Assembly (NCBI GenBank): GCA_963678705.1
Contig: OY783209.1
Span: 19,825,311 to 19,889,310 of the forward strand
From: Panorpa germanica
Taxonomy: Eukaryota > Arthropoda > Insecta > Mecoptera > Panorpidae
Length of the DNA stretch: 64,000 bases
Direction: 5' to 3'
In this document: in pieces, positions 33,608 to 43,811 of the stretch
How positions within the stretch are numbered: position 1 is the first letter of the stretch
How the letters are laid out: each line of letters opens with the position of its first letter
Notes under the pieces: generated by a model
The model's input: the letters and a program-made list of their open reading frames with translations, nothing else
Database searches by the model: none
What the model was told of the DNA's origin: nothing
Translations under genes and position numbers: made by a program

Positions 33608-33745
33608 AACCAACTCGCTCTCTGCGCTGGCCGGCGCGGCGGGAGAGAGGCGGTGCTTGCGGGCAAGCCGGGAGGGGGGTGTAGCTCAACGAGATATTAT
33701 GCCGCGCGGCTCACTCGCGCGGTCGGCTCCCTACTGAACGGTTGA
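33608..33745. other. GC-rich island
   Basis: About 135 bp with long GC runs (GGCCGGCGCGGCGGGAGAGA, GCCGCGCGGC, CTCGCGCGGTCGGC), set in sequence well above 65% A+T. No gene or RNA could be recognised. Confidence 0.6.
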
Positions 33746-33913
33746 ATGCAGCGCTAATTTGTTTATGCGATACAATTATCATCGTAATATTACTTTTTAA
33801 ACACAGTTTCATTTTGTAGTTGTTTTCTATATAGTAGGTACTTTATTTGTTTTAGGATAGTATTTAGTTACACAATAATAACACTTTTTTGTTTTCATGT
33901 AGATTATTATTAA

Positions 33914-34266
33914 TCTTAATATATATAAATTACGTGTCACTGTGTTGTCCTCGATGGACTCCTAAACTACTTCACCGATTTTAATGAAATTTGTACACCG
34001 TGTGCAGTTTGACCCAACTTGAAAGATAGGATAGCTTACATCTCAATTTATTTATCTTATTGCTAATTATTTGTCTATTAATTATCTGTATATGACATAT
34101 GACATCGGGCGACGATGATGGCGACATCTGTTGACTAGATTGAGTAAATATTCTGTTGAGTAAATCGAAATCTGTTGACTAGATTGAGTAAATATTCAAT
34201 AGATGGCGCTATGTAATGTAATATGACAAAAACGTTAGGCACAGCAACGCGTGGCCGGGACAGCTA

Positions 34267-34267
<1 letters not shown>
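33914..34267 (+). mobile_element. Short non-autonomous Helitron, copy 1
   Basis: It starts TCTTAATATATATAAATTAC and ends GGCCGGGACAGCTAG. The ends match those of the 316-bp copy at 38814-39129. A 40-bp GACTAGATTGAGTAAATATT segment is duplicated here. The CTAG end abuts a (TA)n tract. Confidence 0.75.

Positions 34268-34331
<64 letters not shown>
34268..34331. repeat. (TA)n microsatellite between two Helitrons
   Basis: Pure TA repeats. One Helitron ends CTAG at its left and another begins TC at its right. Confidence 0.95.
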
Positions 34332-34334
<3 letters not shown>

Positions 34335-34921
34335 TAATATATATATTTCTTGTGTGCGTGTGTATGTGACTGAACTCTTCCTAAACGACTGGACCAATTT
34401 TGATGAAATTTTTTGTGTGTGTTCGTGGAGATTCGAGAATGGTTTAGATTTACAGTTTGGTCTACTGGAAAATGTTTTTTCAATTAATTTCTTATTTATA
34501 AGGAGTTGTTGATTTTGGAATGTTTTACATTAGATCCGGCGGACGGCGCTATCATCGCATTCAATATTATTCTATTTCAATTTTAGTTTGTCCCGACAGA
34601 TGGTGCTACGATTAATTTGAAAAAAATTTTGTTATTCAATTCATGTGCTGATTAAAATATTAAATGTAATTATTTTTTAAAGAGTTTTGAAGTGTGTATA
34701 AATAATTTTCTGAATTCAGATGTTTTTTTAATTAATTTTTTATTGACAATTAATTCATTTTTGGAGATATTAAATAAAAAAACTCACAAAATGCGATTAC
34801 ATGTTCTTTATCTAAAATTTGTCATAATAAATCTTTTGAGTTAATTAATTAAAACTTCATTATCAATAAGTAACTCATATTAATTGTATATTATTTTGCA
34901 ATATTTTATTTTTGTAGAAAA

Positions 34922-35755
34922 ATGCCACGTCTTCGTGGAAGAGCAAGAAATATTGGTCGACGTACTCAGCACGCGCAATTAGTTCATGATCATCGATTGA
35001 ATAGAACAGTAGAAGAACATTCTATGGATAATGTAAATTTAAGAGATCGAGCTGCATGTACACGTGCAAATGAAAATTTACAGCAACGTGCTCAACGTCT
35101 TCGTGCTAATACATTAAGACAACGAGAGGCACGTCAACGAGCGACCAACGCACATAGAGAACGTAACCAACAGCGAGTACAAAATAATCGAGCATTGGCA
35201 CGAGCATCACTTAATCGTCTCGCGTTTGAATATGATCCTGAAATAGATTATTCATCACATGCATTGATCACGATTGGTAGTATGGACAAAGAGTGTCAAC
35301 ATTGTCATACTTTCAAGTACAAAGGTGAATCAGCTGGTTTATGTTGCGCATCTGGAAAAATATCACTGCCACCGCTAAAACCACCACCAGAACCTTTAAA
35401 AACGCTTTTAGCTGGAATCACATCTCAATCGAAATTATTTTTACGGAAAATTCGTAAATTAAATTCATGCTTCCAAATGACATCATTTGCAGCAACAAAA
35501 ATTATTCATAATGAAGATGGCCGTAATTTTGAATCCACATTCAAAATTCAAGGCCAAGTATATCACCAAATTGGTTCGTTACTTCCAATGCCTGATGCCG
35601 ATCCAAAATTTTTACAAATTTATTTTATGGGGAATGAAGAGCAACAATCACATACACGCTGCGTTTACAACCATATAGAACAGATGGAGGAACGAGAAAT
35701 TGTGGACATTTTGGAAAGGTTTTTGCAAAACCATAACCAATTAGTACATTCATAA
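34922..35755 (+). CDS. Helitron Rep/helicase-like protein, N-terminal part
   Basis: An open frame of 277 codons starts at MPRLRGRARN. The first half is arginine- and glutamine-rich with short repeats (NLQQRAQRLRANTLRQREAR). Next is CQHCHTFKYKGESAGLCCAS then GKISLPPLKPPPEPL, and further on NSCFQMTSFAATK and GQVYHQIGSLLPMPDADPKF then LQIYFMGNEE. These follow the order of the region before the Rep nuclease in animal Helitron proteins. Rep nicks and joins DNA by a rolling-circle mechanism, and the helicase unwinds it. The Rep catalytic motifs and helicase are missing here. After LLERFLQNH the frame runs into an inverted segment and stops. Inference: a truncated product of a defective element. Confidence 0.82.
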   Translation: MPRLRGRARNIGRRTQHAQLVHDHRLNRTVEEHSMDNVNLRDRAACTRANENLQQRAQRLRANTLRQREARQRATNAHRERNQQRVQNNRALARASLNRLAFEYDPEIDYSSHALITIGSMDKECQHCHTFKYKGESAGLCCASGKISLPPLKPPPEPLKTLLAGITSQSKLFLRKIRKLNSCFQMTSFAATKIIHNEDGRNFESTFKIQGQVYHQIGSLLPMPDADPKFLQIYFMGNEEQQSHTRCVYNHIEQMEEREIVDILERFLQNHNQLVHS

Positions 35756-35767
35756 ATTTGTATGTAT

Positions 35768-35940
35768 TTGGATTACATGTAAATGTGATAAAAAGATCTG
35801 GTCGACCGTATGCACGTACGTATGTCATAGCGTCTTGAATATATTCTTGCATATGACGCGGACTATCAATATATGATGATGGGAGAATATATGTGGTACC
35901 GATGTTGTTAATGACGTTAGCTAGCCATTTATTTATCCAT
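35768..35940 (-). pseudogene. Inverted Helitron Rep fragment
   Basis: On the minus strand the sequence reads TYILPSSYIDSPRHMQEYIQ then DAMTYVRAYGRPDLFITFTC then NPN. This is the well-conserved stretch at the start of the Helitron Rep (Helitron-like N) domain, just before the HUH motif. Because it is reversed relative to the ORF at 34922-35755, the element must have suffered an inversion. Only about 60 codons survive. Confidence 0.78.
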
Positions 35941-36133
35941 ACATGTTATAACATTATGTTATAACATGCATTCAAATTATGTGTGCAGATTGTTTCAGCT
36001 CATTAAAAAAAGTATGAAATTAAAGACGTGTGTACAGGACAACGTCTGTCGGGTCCGCTAGTATATATATATATATATAAATATTCTTTCTCTAAATCTC
36101 TTTAAATATATATAACTTATATATATACACTTA

Positions 36134-37826
36134 GGCGATTATTTTGCAACTTCGTCGGGTAGAGACCAGGCGTCGCGTTCGTATTTGTATCCGACGGGGC
36201 TGTTTCACGATGGTCTGGTGTCGTGCCATCAATTTAGGTATTGTGAAAGCCCCGTCGGAAGTGTTTGGTAACTATCAGACGTCTAACTCGATTGATTGTA
36301 AACTTAGGTGAAGTTAACAACAAAAATTTAAAATATTAACTAAAAAAAGTCCTTTTTAAATTCAAAATGTTTTGATTAATAAATAAAATACACTTGTATT
36401 TAACAGTACAAACGTTTGTATTAAAATTTATTTAATGATAAAATGCGAAAATAACAATTAGACACCTAAAGTTACAGAAAAATAAATACAACATGTATTG
36501 CAATTAATTTATTATAAAATAAAATAAAATTGGAAATATATGATACAAACTAATAATATTAACAATATAACATAATTCAACAACATTCATCAGAGTGATA
36601 CAAGTACATTTTGTTTCATTTAACACTTTAACATTTATACTATAATAACTGCATCTATTCATATGTGCATATATGGGTAGGGTGGACAGGAGGGTATACA
36701 GGATCAAAGATTTTTGGTTTCACTATTCGTATATGTGTACCATCTGCAGCACCTATTACTCTCTGCATGTTGTATTTATTGTAAAATCTGCAATGACAGG
36801 TTTATACATAAAAATATATAAGATATAGATATCGGTGTTTTCATATAATAATACTACACAGCTTTGATATTATTCTTTTCATTTCGGGAATCAGATGTAT
36901 TTAGGCATCAAGTATTTCATTATCAAATCACAGACTGGATGTATACTTTTACTAACGATCATCTGTGAAAGTTATACATTGTATTTTCCTCCTACAACTC
37001 GTTGATAACCCTCATGCAAAGAACTGTAGAGCGGCAAAGAACTAAAACATTAGAATAACAATTAGAAACACAGAAACCTAATACAATCGTTTAATTCTAT
37101 TATAAAAACATATCTTCTATCAATATAACTTCTAACCTTGCTATCAAAAGATACAACAGATCTTCTAATTTGTTTTGGTGCGTGCGGCTTCAGTGTTGCG
37201 TTTATCATCTTAACTATTTTCTCCGAAAATCTAAAGCTATTTAAAATGGATCAATACAAGATCTCAATGTTATTCATCTTAGGTATTCTTGATGGTAAGC
37301 AGCAATTACCTAAAGAAGCACATCATCGGAACTGTTAAATAACTACATTATTATAATCGTTTGTTGCTCCTGTCAAATAATCCTAACCTATAATTTTTTA
37401 AAGTCAAAGTATTAAATATGCTAAATAAAAAATATTAAAACAAAATTCGTATTTGCAAATATACTTACCTTATATTAAAAATAATTATAGGCAATTATTT
37501 AATTAGCTAGATCACTTTTCTTTAACTTGTACAAAAATTACTGCATTTTAATATGTTCTATGTTCAATATCATTCAATATTTGAAAACAGATTAGATTTT
37601 TATATAGAATAGTGTAGATTTCTACCAAGTCCGACGTCGGATTAGTGTTACCAGGCACCTTATTAGATGCCTGGTAAATAGCGTCGTATTCACGGCGTTT
37701 CCTAGACACACTCCTGCCATGAAATGTCATTCAAAATGCCGTTTTCAAAATTCAGCGTCGTGTCGTCGTGTGTCGGACTGGTACACGACGACACGACGTC
37801 GTTGTCAGAGTTGCAAAATAAGGCCC
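36134..37826 (-). mobile_element. PIF/Harbinger DNA transposon with TTA duplication
   Basis: The left end is GGCGATTATTTTGCAACT and the right end (plus strand) is AGTTGCAAAATAAGGCCC, an inverted pair. TTA flanks both sides (36131-36133 and 37827-37829), the 3-bp target duplication of this superfamily. It encodes a decayed transposase on the minus strand. A truncated second copy of its left end is at 38347-38705. Near the right end are two strong hairpins (37648-37680 and 37758-37802). Confidence 0.8.
36650..37020 (-). pseudogene. Harbinger (HARBI1-like) transposase remnant
   Basis: In one broken minus-strand frame, HEGYQRVVGGKYNV, then SKSIHPVCDLIMKYLMPKYI, then FYNKYNMQRVIGAADGTHIR are readable. 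The last corresponds to the GxxDGTHI motif that holds the first acidic residue of DDE_Tnp_4 nucleases. The other catalytic residues are not present; the sequence ends soon after in proline-rich residues and a stop. Possible upstream coding pieces at 37140-37260 (KMINATLKPHAPKQIRRSV) are consistent but not decisive. Confidence 0.65.
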
Positions 37827-37829
37827 TTA

Positions 37830-38031
37830 GGTTCGACAGAAAAAATCGCCGAACACGCAAAACATTTCTAACTTTTATGCCTCTCACAAACAAACTAAAT
37901 GTGCTATATAGCTAAAACTGTAAACATATGTTCGAGACGAGTGTACCAACATAACAAAATAAAGAAATCGATAATCGAATGTACGTAGGCCGCGAAATTT
38001 TTGTCTCACCTTATTTTTTGAACAGACCTCG
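37830..38031 (-). mobile_element. mariner 5' end fragment
   Basis: It matches the first 200 bp of the mariner at 31559 in reverse orientation, including TTTTGTTATGTTGGTACACTC and the TIR CTGTTCAAAAAATAAGGTGA read on the minus strand. TA follows at 38032-38033. It directly abuts the right TTA of the Harbinger element. Confidence 0.78.
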
Positions 38032-38239
38032 TATATCAAAAAAAGCGGCGCTTTTCTTTACACCAAAAATGCCTTTTCTTATACCAAAAATTTTTTTCTC
38101 ACTCTAAATCTCTTTAAATCAACGGGCTCAAACCAACAGGGAATTAATTTTACTTGTTTAAAATAAGATATTACAATAAAACATTTATATCTTACACATT
38201 TTTTAAAATACTTTTCAAATATTGATATAGTAATGCCTT

Positions 38240-38275
38240 AATCTGGCGACACAGTAAGCGAGAGCATTGTAATAA
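38240..38275 (+). repeat. SINE head fragment
   Basis: GGCGACACAGTAAGCGAGAGCAT matches the first 25 bp of the SINE at 5482. Nothing of the SINE follows. Confidence 0.4.
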
Positions 38276-38346
38276 TATTAAATAAGTAATTCGAATATAT
38301 TGATACTGTAATTTATTAGTATCAATATATTATTCGCTGACATTTA

Positions 38347-38705
38347 GGCGCATATTTTGCAACTCCGTCGGGTAGAGACTAGGCGACGTGTTCGTATTTG
38401 TTTGATGATGGTCTGGTGTCGTGCCATCGATTTAGGTATTGTGAAAGCCCCGTCGGAAGTGTTTGGTAAGTACCAGACGTTAAATTGGATTGGTTGTAAA
38501 CTTAGCTACAGTTACCAACAAAAATTTAAAATATTAACCAAAAAAGGTCTTTTTAAATTAAAATTGTTATAATTAGTAAAGAAACATATACTTATATTAA
38601 ACAGTACAAAGTTGTGTATTAAAATTCAGTTAATGATAAAATGCAAAAAGAACAATTAGACACCTAGAGTTACAGGAAAATAAAAACAACATGTATTGCA
38701 ATCTA
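38347..38705 (+). repeat. Harbinger left-end fragment
   Basis: Direct copy of 36134-36505 preceded by TTA, sharing TTTTGCAACTCCGTCGGGTA, GTGAAAGCCCCGTCGGAAGT and ACAATTAGACACCTA. The right half of the element is missing. Confidence 0.75.
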
Positions 38706-38813
38706 TCCAGGGGTGTGCAACATTCCTTGCCAACTCCGGCCAACATTTCACAACTATGATTTCTACACGTTTCTACGTCCTCAAATTCGTAACATTATAT
38801 ATATACATCTTCT

Positions 38814-39128
38814 TCTTAATATATATAAATTACGTGTCACGTTGTGTGTTCGCGATGGACTCCTAAACTACTTAACCGATTTTAATCAAATTTGTACACC
38901 GGGTGCAGTTTGATCCAACTTGAAAGATAGGATAGCTTACATCTTAATTTATGATTAATTATTATGATTTATTATTAATTATCTGATTTTAAAAGATGGC
39001 GACATCTGTTGATAAATAGATTGAGTAAATATTCTGTTGACTAGATTGAGTAAATATTCAATAGATGGCGCTATGTAATGTAATATGACAAAAACGTTAG
39101 TCACAGCAACGCGTGGCCGGGACAGCTA

Positions 39129-39129
<1 letters not shown>
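38814..39129 (+). mobile_element. Short non-autonomous Helitron, copy 2
   Basis: It has the same ends as 33914-34267 (TCTTAATATATATAAATTAC to GGCCGGGACAGCTAG). It is shorter by the absence of the internal duplication. It again ends at a (TA)n tract (39130-39172). Confidence 0.75.
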
Positions 39130-39177
<48 letters not shown>

Positions 39178-39231
39178 TTAATATATTTATAACTTTCTTG
39201 TTGTCAATTCTATTGTTGAAAATGTTACAGT

Positions 39232-39438
39232 TGTAGTTTAAATTGCGAGAGTTCGGCGGCCACTTATACTTAAAAGAGGTGTTAGGAGCGGTATAAATCT
39301 TTAATACGATAATGAATTTTATCTTATTCGTTTCTATATACATTATACAAAAATGTACTTTTTAGTTATATCGGCAGTTTATACCCTACAACTTGTTTTT
39401 AGTATGAGACGCCGACGAACTCTTATAATGTGAACTAT
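39232..39438. mobile_element. MITE, Tc1-like ends, copy 1
   Basis: The ends are imperfect inverted repeats containing AGAGTTCGGCGG (left) and its reversed counterpart GCCGACGAACTCT. The interior aligns with the MITE at 42892-43103. No ORF. Confidence 0.65.
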
Positions 39439-39853
39439 TTACTTTATTTAAAATATGTATTACTTCCTTCAGTCTTAATTTTAATTTATATTACGCTTGT
39501 CATTGTCATTTTTCATAAAATATACAGCCAGTATATAATTTATTACATCTTTAAACCATATGGTTAGAATCCTAATAAACTGATTTGGTTTGAATCCAGA
39601 TAAGCCAGTATTTTGCAAAAAAATTGTCATCATGTACACATAAAAGTGATTATCTAACCTCAACTTTAAAATTTCAACTTTAACCCTCAATATCTTCTAT
39701 TTCTTAATAAAAAATAGTGAAATGAATAGTACTGATTTGTACATGTCTTGAGTGTACAAGAAGCATAGCTTGAGTGTACAAAAATGCAGTAGCTTTTTTT
39801 ACAAATTAAAAAACAAAAGGTGTAGCTATATGGAATATTGACTAAAATATCTC

Positions 39854-40129
39854 TTGGACAACCTACACAAAGTTACTCTACACAACACCGACATACCAAC
39901 ACAATATCACTCTGCAGAGAACGTGACACTAAGCTTACCACACACGCAAGCAATACAAATACTACAAACATCATTAACACTGACTCAAACCGATTTGGAT
40001 CATAATCCAGTAATAATAAAAAAATATGAAGTACCACCATTGCAGACCCATGATGGAATTGTGTACAACCTAGTGAAGAAAACAAATGCTGTTGCTGACG
40101 TGTTTGAAGTATTTCAATTGTTATCCTAA
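39854..40129 (+). CDS. Unidentified short ORF
   Basis: A 91-codon frame, MDNLHKVTLHNTDIPTQYHS to VADVFEVFQLLS, whose codon use is less AT-biased than its surroundings. I recognise no domain, signal peptide or membrane segment, and there is no clear splice context. It could be an exon remnant, part of an unknown repeat, or chance. Confidence that it is a gene is low. Confidence 0.2.
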   Translation: MDNLHKVTLHNTDIPTQYHSAENVTLSLPHTQAIQILQTSLTLTQTDLDHNPVIIKKYEVPPLQTHDGIVYNLVKKTNAVADVFEVFQLLS

Positions 40130-40306
40130 ATTTCGATTCGGGAAACTAGAACTTTAGATCTCGACGACAAATAAGCTATAATGGTCTTGTGTCCTCATTT
40201 TTTAGTGGTCGGATTTTAAATTGTTAATTGATATTGATGTTAGTAAATGTGTATTGGCGTGTCTATTTTATGAAATATCTAAATGTTGATGGAGATATAG
40301 CAATTA

Positions 40307-40838
40307 AAAATTTGAATTGTAGTTTTAGCGCTGTGAGATGGTCGGCCACTTGTATGACGTGAAATGCATTTATACGTCAGTTAGGTCAGTGCTGTGGTAA
40401 TGTTTTGTATCTGTTGGTAGTCGAAATAATCAAGTCAAGTCAAAGAATAATAAGTTTTTATTTTATTTAACCTTGTTACGGCAGACATAATATTAAAATT
40501 TTATTGTTCCTTGAAATAGCTGTAAATAATATTTGATATTTTGATATATAAATACATGTAGCAGAGATTTATGAGATGTAAGGTTGGTAACCTGTAAACT
40601 TGTCAGATTTCTGTTAAGAATATTTAAGAGTATAAAAGATATACCAACATAGCGATTATGATGTCACATGCATTTGGAATGTTGTACAACGTGACTTTTT
40701 GTGAAAGTGACTTTTTAATTGTTAATATTTCTTAACATATAATTAGTTATAAAAAAATAATTGAACATTTGAGGTTCTGGTAACCCACTTTATCAATATG
40801 TAGTACAACTTTATAGAAATTAAGACATAGGACACAAG
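40307..40838 (+). repeat. Unclassified dispersed repeat, copy B
   Basis: Direct, diverged copy of 1115-1697, somewhat shorter through deletions in the middle. Confidence 0.75.
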
Positions 40839-42029
40839 CCTATTGAGTATATGAAATCTACAAACAAAAGTGCGAAGAGATATTATAATTTAAAAATAGA
40901 ATCTTAGGTTCCCTTCGCACTAGGTGATTTTGACATGCGACTAGACATGAGGGAGTATTGAAGTGTTTCAGGGACACAAAATATAAGGAGTTAAAGCGAG
41001 ATATAAGAGGAAGCGAGACGAAGCGATAAGAGCAAGTATAGGTGAAGTTTACAACAGATAATAGGTTTTAGGTGGAAATAGATTTTTATAGCTAAAGTAC
41101 AGTGAAGAGAAAACCCGACGAGAATGATGAAAGTATTTAAGCTGGAACCACTAAAGATTTTTAGGAAACAAAGAATTGTTTAAGTTATTATACATTATTT
41201 TTAAGTTAATTGTAACTAGAAAAGTTATATTATAGGTAAAAGAATGTAACATTAAATGCTAGCATATTGAAAGAGTAAATACCAAACATAAAATGCATAA
41301 TCCAATGAATTATTACTTGCATTGACTGTGAAGTACGCGCAATATTCAAAATCTGATTTAACGCGACTCTTCAAATGTAAATACATAATAAATGGAAATT
41401 AGAATATACATACATTATTGGAAAGCAGTGCTTCACTAATATAAAAAATATAATAATATATTAATGTAAAGAAAGACTTGTTTACCTTCAACAGTGAAAC
41501 TAACATAAAAATAAATAAATTTAGAACATATAAAAAAATTAATTGCTTTAAAAAACAAAAACAAAATTATCTAAGAAGTAATGTGTTTTCTTTGATAATA
41601 AATTTTATTCACTCGGTATGACAACTTCACCGTACTATATGGAAGGGATCCTAAAACTTTTCTTTATCGTGGCCGTGACAAAAAAATATTGGTTAAGTCA
41701 TAGAAGATTTAAAAACATGAAATATTTTTTAACGACAGATACATTTATCTAGTATAACCACAGTTGGTAATTATTCGATGTACCTACAACATTTGTTTTA
41801 AAACTATTGAAAAGTTACTCCATTTTTGTATTTTTCATGGGTTTATTTTATACTCAGAACAAATCACTACGTAATATTCACTTTACTACTTTTAAATAAA
41901 AAATAGAAGTTTCTTTTTTTTTATAAACTATAATATTACAACTAAGTATAGATATACTTATCTAGTGGCTTACATTTCTTTAATTACACAGAGTGGTAGA
42001 TATTGCTCCAATGGCCAATTCTACATGAC
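40839..42029. other. AT-rich, no recognised gene
   Basis: GTGCGAAG near 40871 and CTTCGCAC near 40913 form a short inverted pair. Otherwise nothing could be supported. Confidence 0.4.
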
Positions 42030-42891
42030 TAGATTACTAGGTCCGAAGGTTTAGTGCTGCCTAGTCTTCGATCATCATTACTATCAAGCAACATTTGCGT
42101 CACGGCGATGTTTTCGTCTCAAGTCTCAATTCGTGCTATAGTTTTGATTCCTTTTCCGACTGTGTTAATCTTCAGGTCTCTATGTATGTCGTCATTGCGG
42201 ATATACCACGGTGCATTAACTATTCCTCGCAGAATTTTATTTTGGAACGTTTGTATTTCTATATTGTTCGATTTCTTAGTGTAACCCCAGAGTTGCACTC
42301 CATACGTCCACACTGGCTTTAGCACTTGTTTATATATAAGCAGCTTGTTTTCAATGTTTAGTTCAGAGTGTCGTCCAATTAGCCAATACTCTTTGTTGGG
42401 TAATTCTTTAAGTACCTGCTCAGTAATGAATTCGTAACCGGGTGCCTTTTTGTTACGCAAGTTACATTTGAAGTTCTGATAGCGTAACTCGATCGATTTC
42501 GACATTTTCGTTCGTCTTTTGTAACATTAAGTTTTCATCGGGCGATTGTCTAGCAAAGGACTTATATGTTACTTTTAGAGGACTTTTTCACTATCACTCC
42601 ACGCCCACTCATTAAAGTTTCCCTAACAGTTGGTGCTTGCATCAGATACTTTTTGTTGCTTTCCACAAAGAATAGTATCGTATCGTATCGTAGAATAGTA
42701 TAGTATCTTTGCCTGCTGAGAGTTCTTGTAGACATGCACTGTTGCCTAGATCTTTTTACTATTTGGATTATTTTTTTTGAGCTTATTACTAAACGATTGA
42801 GAATCGTCTTGTCGTCTGGGGAGCGGCTATTTGGCCATTTTTGCCGTGCTTTCCGTTTTACAATTACTAGTTCTCGTAGCCCTGAGTGATA
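42030..42891 (-). pseudogene. Jockey ORF2 remnant: linker and reverse transcriptase
   Basis: The minus-strand order is YHSGLRELVIVKRKARQKW (the linker after the endonuclease), then NKKAPGYEFITEQVLKELP (start of reverse transcriptase). An internal deletion leads straight to YWLIGRHSELNIENKLLIYK and QVLKPVWTYGVQLWG, then FQNKILRGIVNAPWYIRN, the thumb region typical of Jockey-clade elements. The YADD palm is missing. The frame also shifts near 42119 before the last residues (LLDSNDDRRLGSTKP). Jockey ORF2 proteins nick the target and copy element RNA from the nick; this one cannot. Confidence 0.8.
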
Positions 42892-43103
42892 TAGTTCAAA
42901 CTGCAAGAGTTCGGCGGTGACTTATGCCTGCAAGAGGTTACAAAGTTGCATAAGTGGTTATACGATGATGAATTTCAATTTATTAATTTCAATATGCTGT
43001 ATAAAATAATGTGCGAGATAGTGCTTTTTCATAGCATCGCAGATTTATACGGCACAACCTGTTTTAACCATGAGTCACTGGCGAACTATCATAATTTAAG
43101 CTA
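42892..43103. mobile_element. MITE, Tc1-like ends, copy 2, inside Jockey ORF2
   Basis: The ends are TAGTTCAAACTGCAAGAGTT then CGGCGGTGAC at the left, and the reversed counterpart at the right (GTCACTGGCGAACTATCAT). They are flanked by TA, the Tc1/mariner target duplication. Removing it rejoins the Jockey endonuclease end to the linker without loss. Confidence 0.75.
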
Positions 43104-43379
43104 TAGCTGATGTTGTTTTTGTTATCTAGTCTCATTTTTGCTGTTGTATTTCCCCATGCCGCTTGCTGTATATTATTAGTAAAGAGCTCTACTTCATTAT
43201 CCAGTCGTTCGGTAGTTTTTAGAAACCTTCCCAATTTGTATTAACACCGGTTAGCCTGGGTGGTACTCTTTTTGTACTAAGTTTTCATTTACTGTAAAGA
43301 TAACAGGTGTGTCGTCTGAGCTCAGGTCATTACTGCCTTCAGTTTCTATGCAGCTGTTGGATAGACCTTTGGTGATGAA
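43104..43379 (-). pseudogene. Jockey endonuclease, C-terminal part
   Basis: The minus frame reads FFITKGLSNSCIETEGSNDL then SSDDTPVIFTVNENL. It corresponds to the end of the Jockey apurinic-type endonuclease, where LSSDHSPV with its catalytic aspartate-histidine pair is normal. Here the histidine position reads D. It is separated from the N-terminal part by the copia insertion. Confidence 0.78.
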
Positions 43380-43553
43380 GAAGTTGTTTAAATATACGTA
43401 GTGTGGAAGCTAATAGGTTGAAAATAAAACACTTACATAAACAGACATTAGTTGAATTGTTTCTAACTATAACATACTATTATAAAGTTATATAGATCTA
43501 GTATATTGCGTTGTAATCTATTCTAAAACTCCTCAACTAACTAATGACTTAAT

Positions 43554-43808
43554 TCAGCCTACTACAGTTTTTATACAAAAAATCCACTTGCACCTCATTG
43601 GATTAAAACCTTTTCGTTCTTCAAGACATGTTTCATAATTGTTCCATTTGTTGTATTCCTTATCACAACTACTAAATATAACATATTTACGCATTTCACT
43701 ATTTAATAGTAATTTCACATCATTCCTTCTTGGTCGAACAACTTTCGTATCCTTTGTTGGTCCTTTTAAATCTATATTCCGATTTATTTCCATACCGTTG
43801 TCATCCAC
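43554..43808 (-). CDS. Short ORF at the copia pol end
   Basis: An 84-codon minus frame follows the gag remnant inside the copia element. It has no readable catalytic motif. It is likely stitched from the tail of pol by the same internal deletion. Confidence 0.35.
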   Translation of the reverse strand: MDDNGMEINRNIDLKGPTKDTKVVRPRRNDVKLLLNSEMRKYVIFSSCDKEYNKWNNYETCLEERKGFNPMRCKWIFCIKTVVG

Positions 43809-43811
43809 TGT

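Larger units (their letters stand above)
34332..36061 (+). mobile_element. Rearranged Helitron with Rep/helicase N-terminal ORF
   Basis: The 5' end is TC at 34332 within (TA)n. The 3' end is CTAG at 36058-36061, preceded by GACAACGTCTGTCGGGTCCG, which matches the style of known insect Helitron termini. It contains a 277-codon ORF and an inverted fragment of the Rep domain. A full Rep/helicase would need over 4 kb, so most of the gene is missing. Confidence 0.82.

Noticed and set aside
39854..40129. Conserved small gene
   Set aside because: No recognisable domain and no splice context; kept only as a low-confidence ORF.
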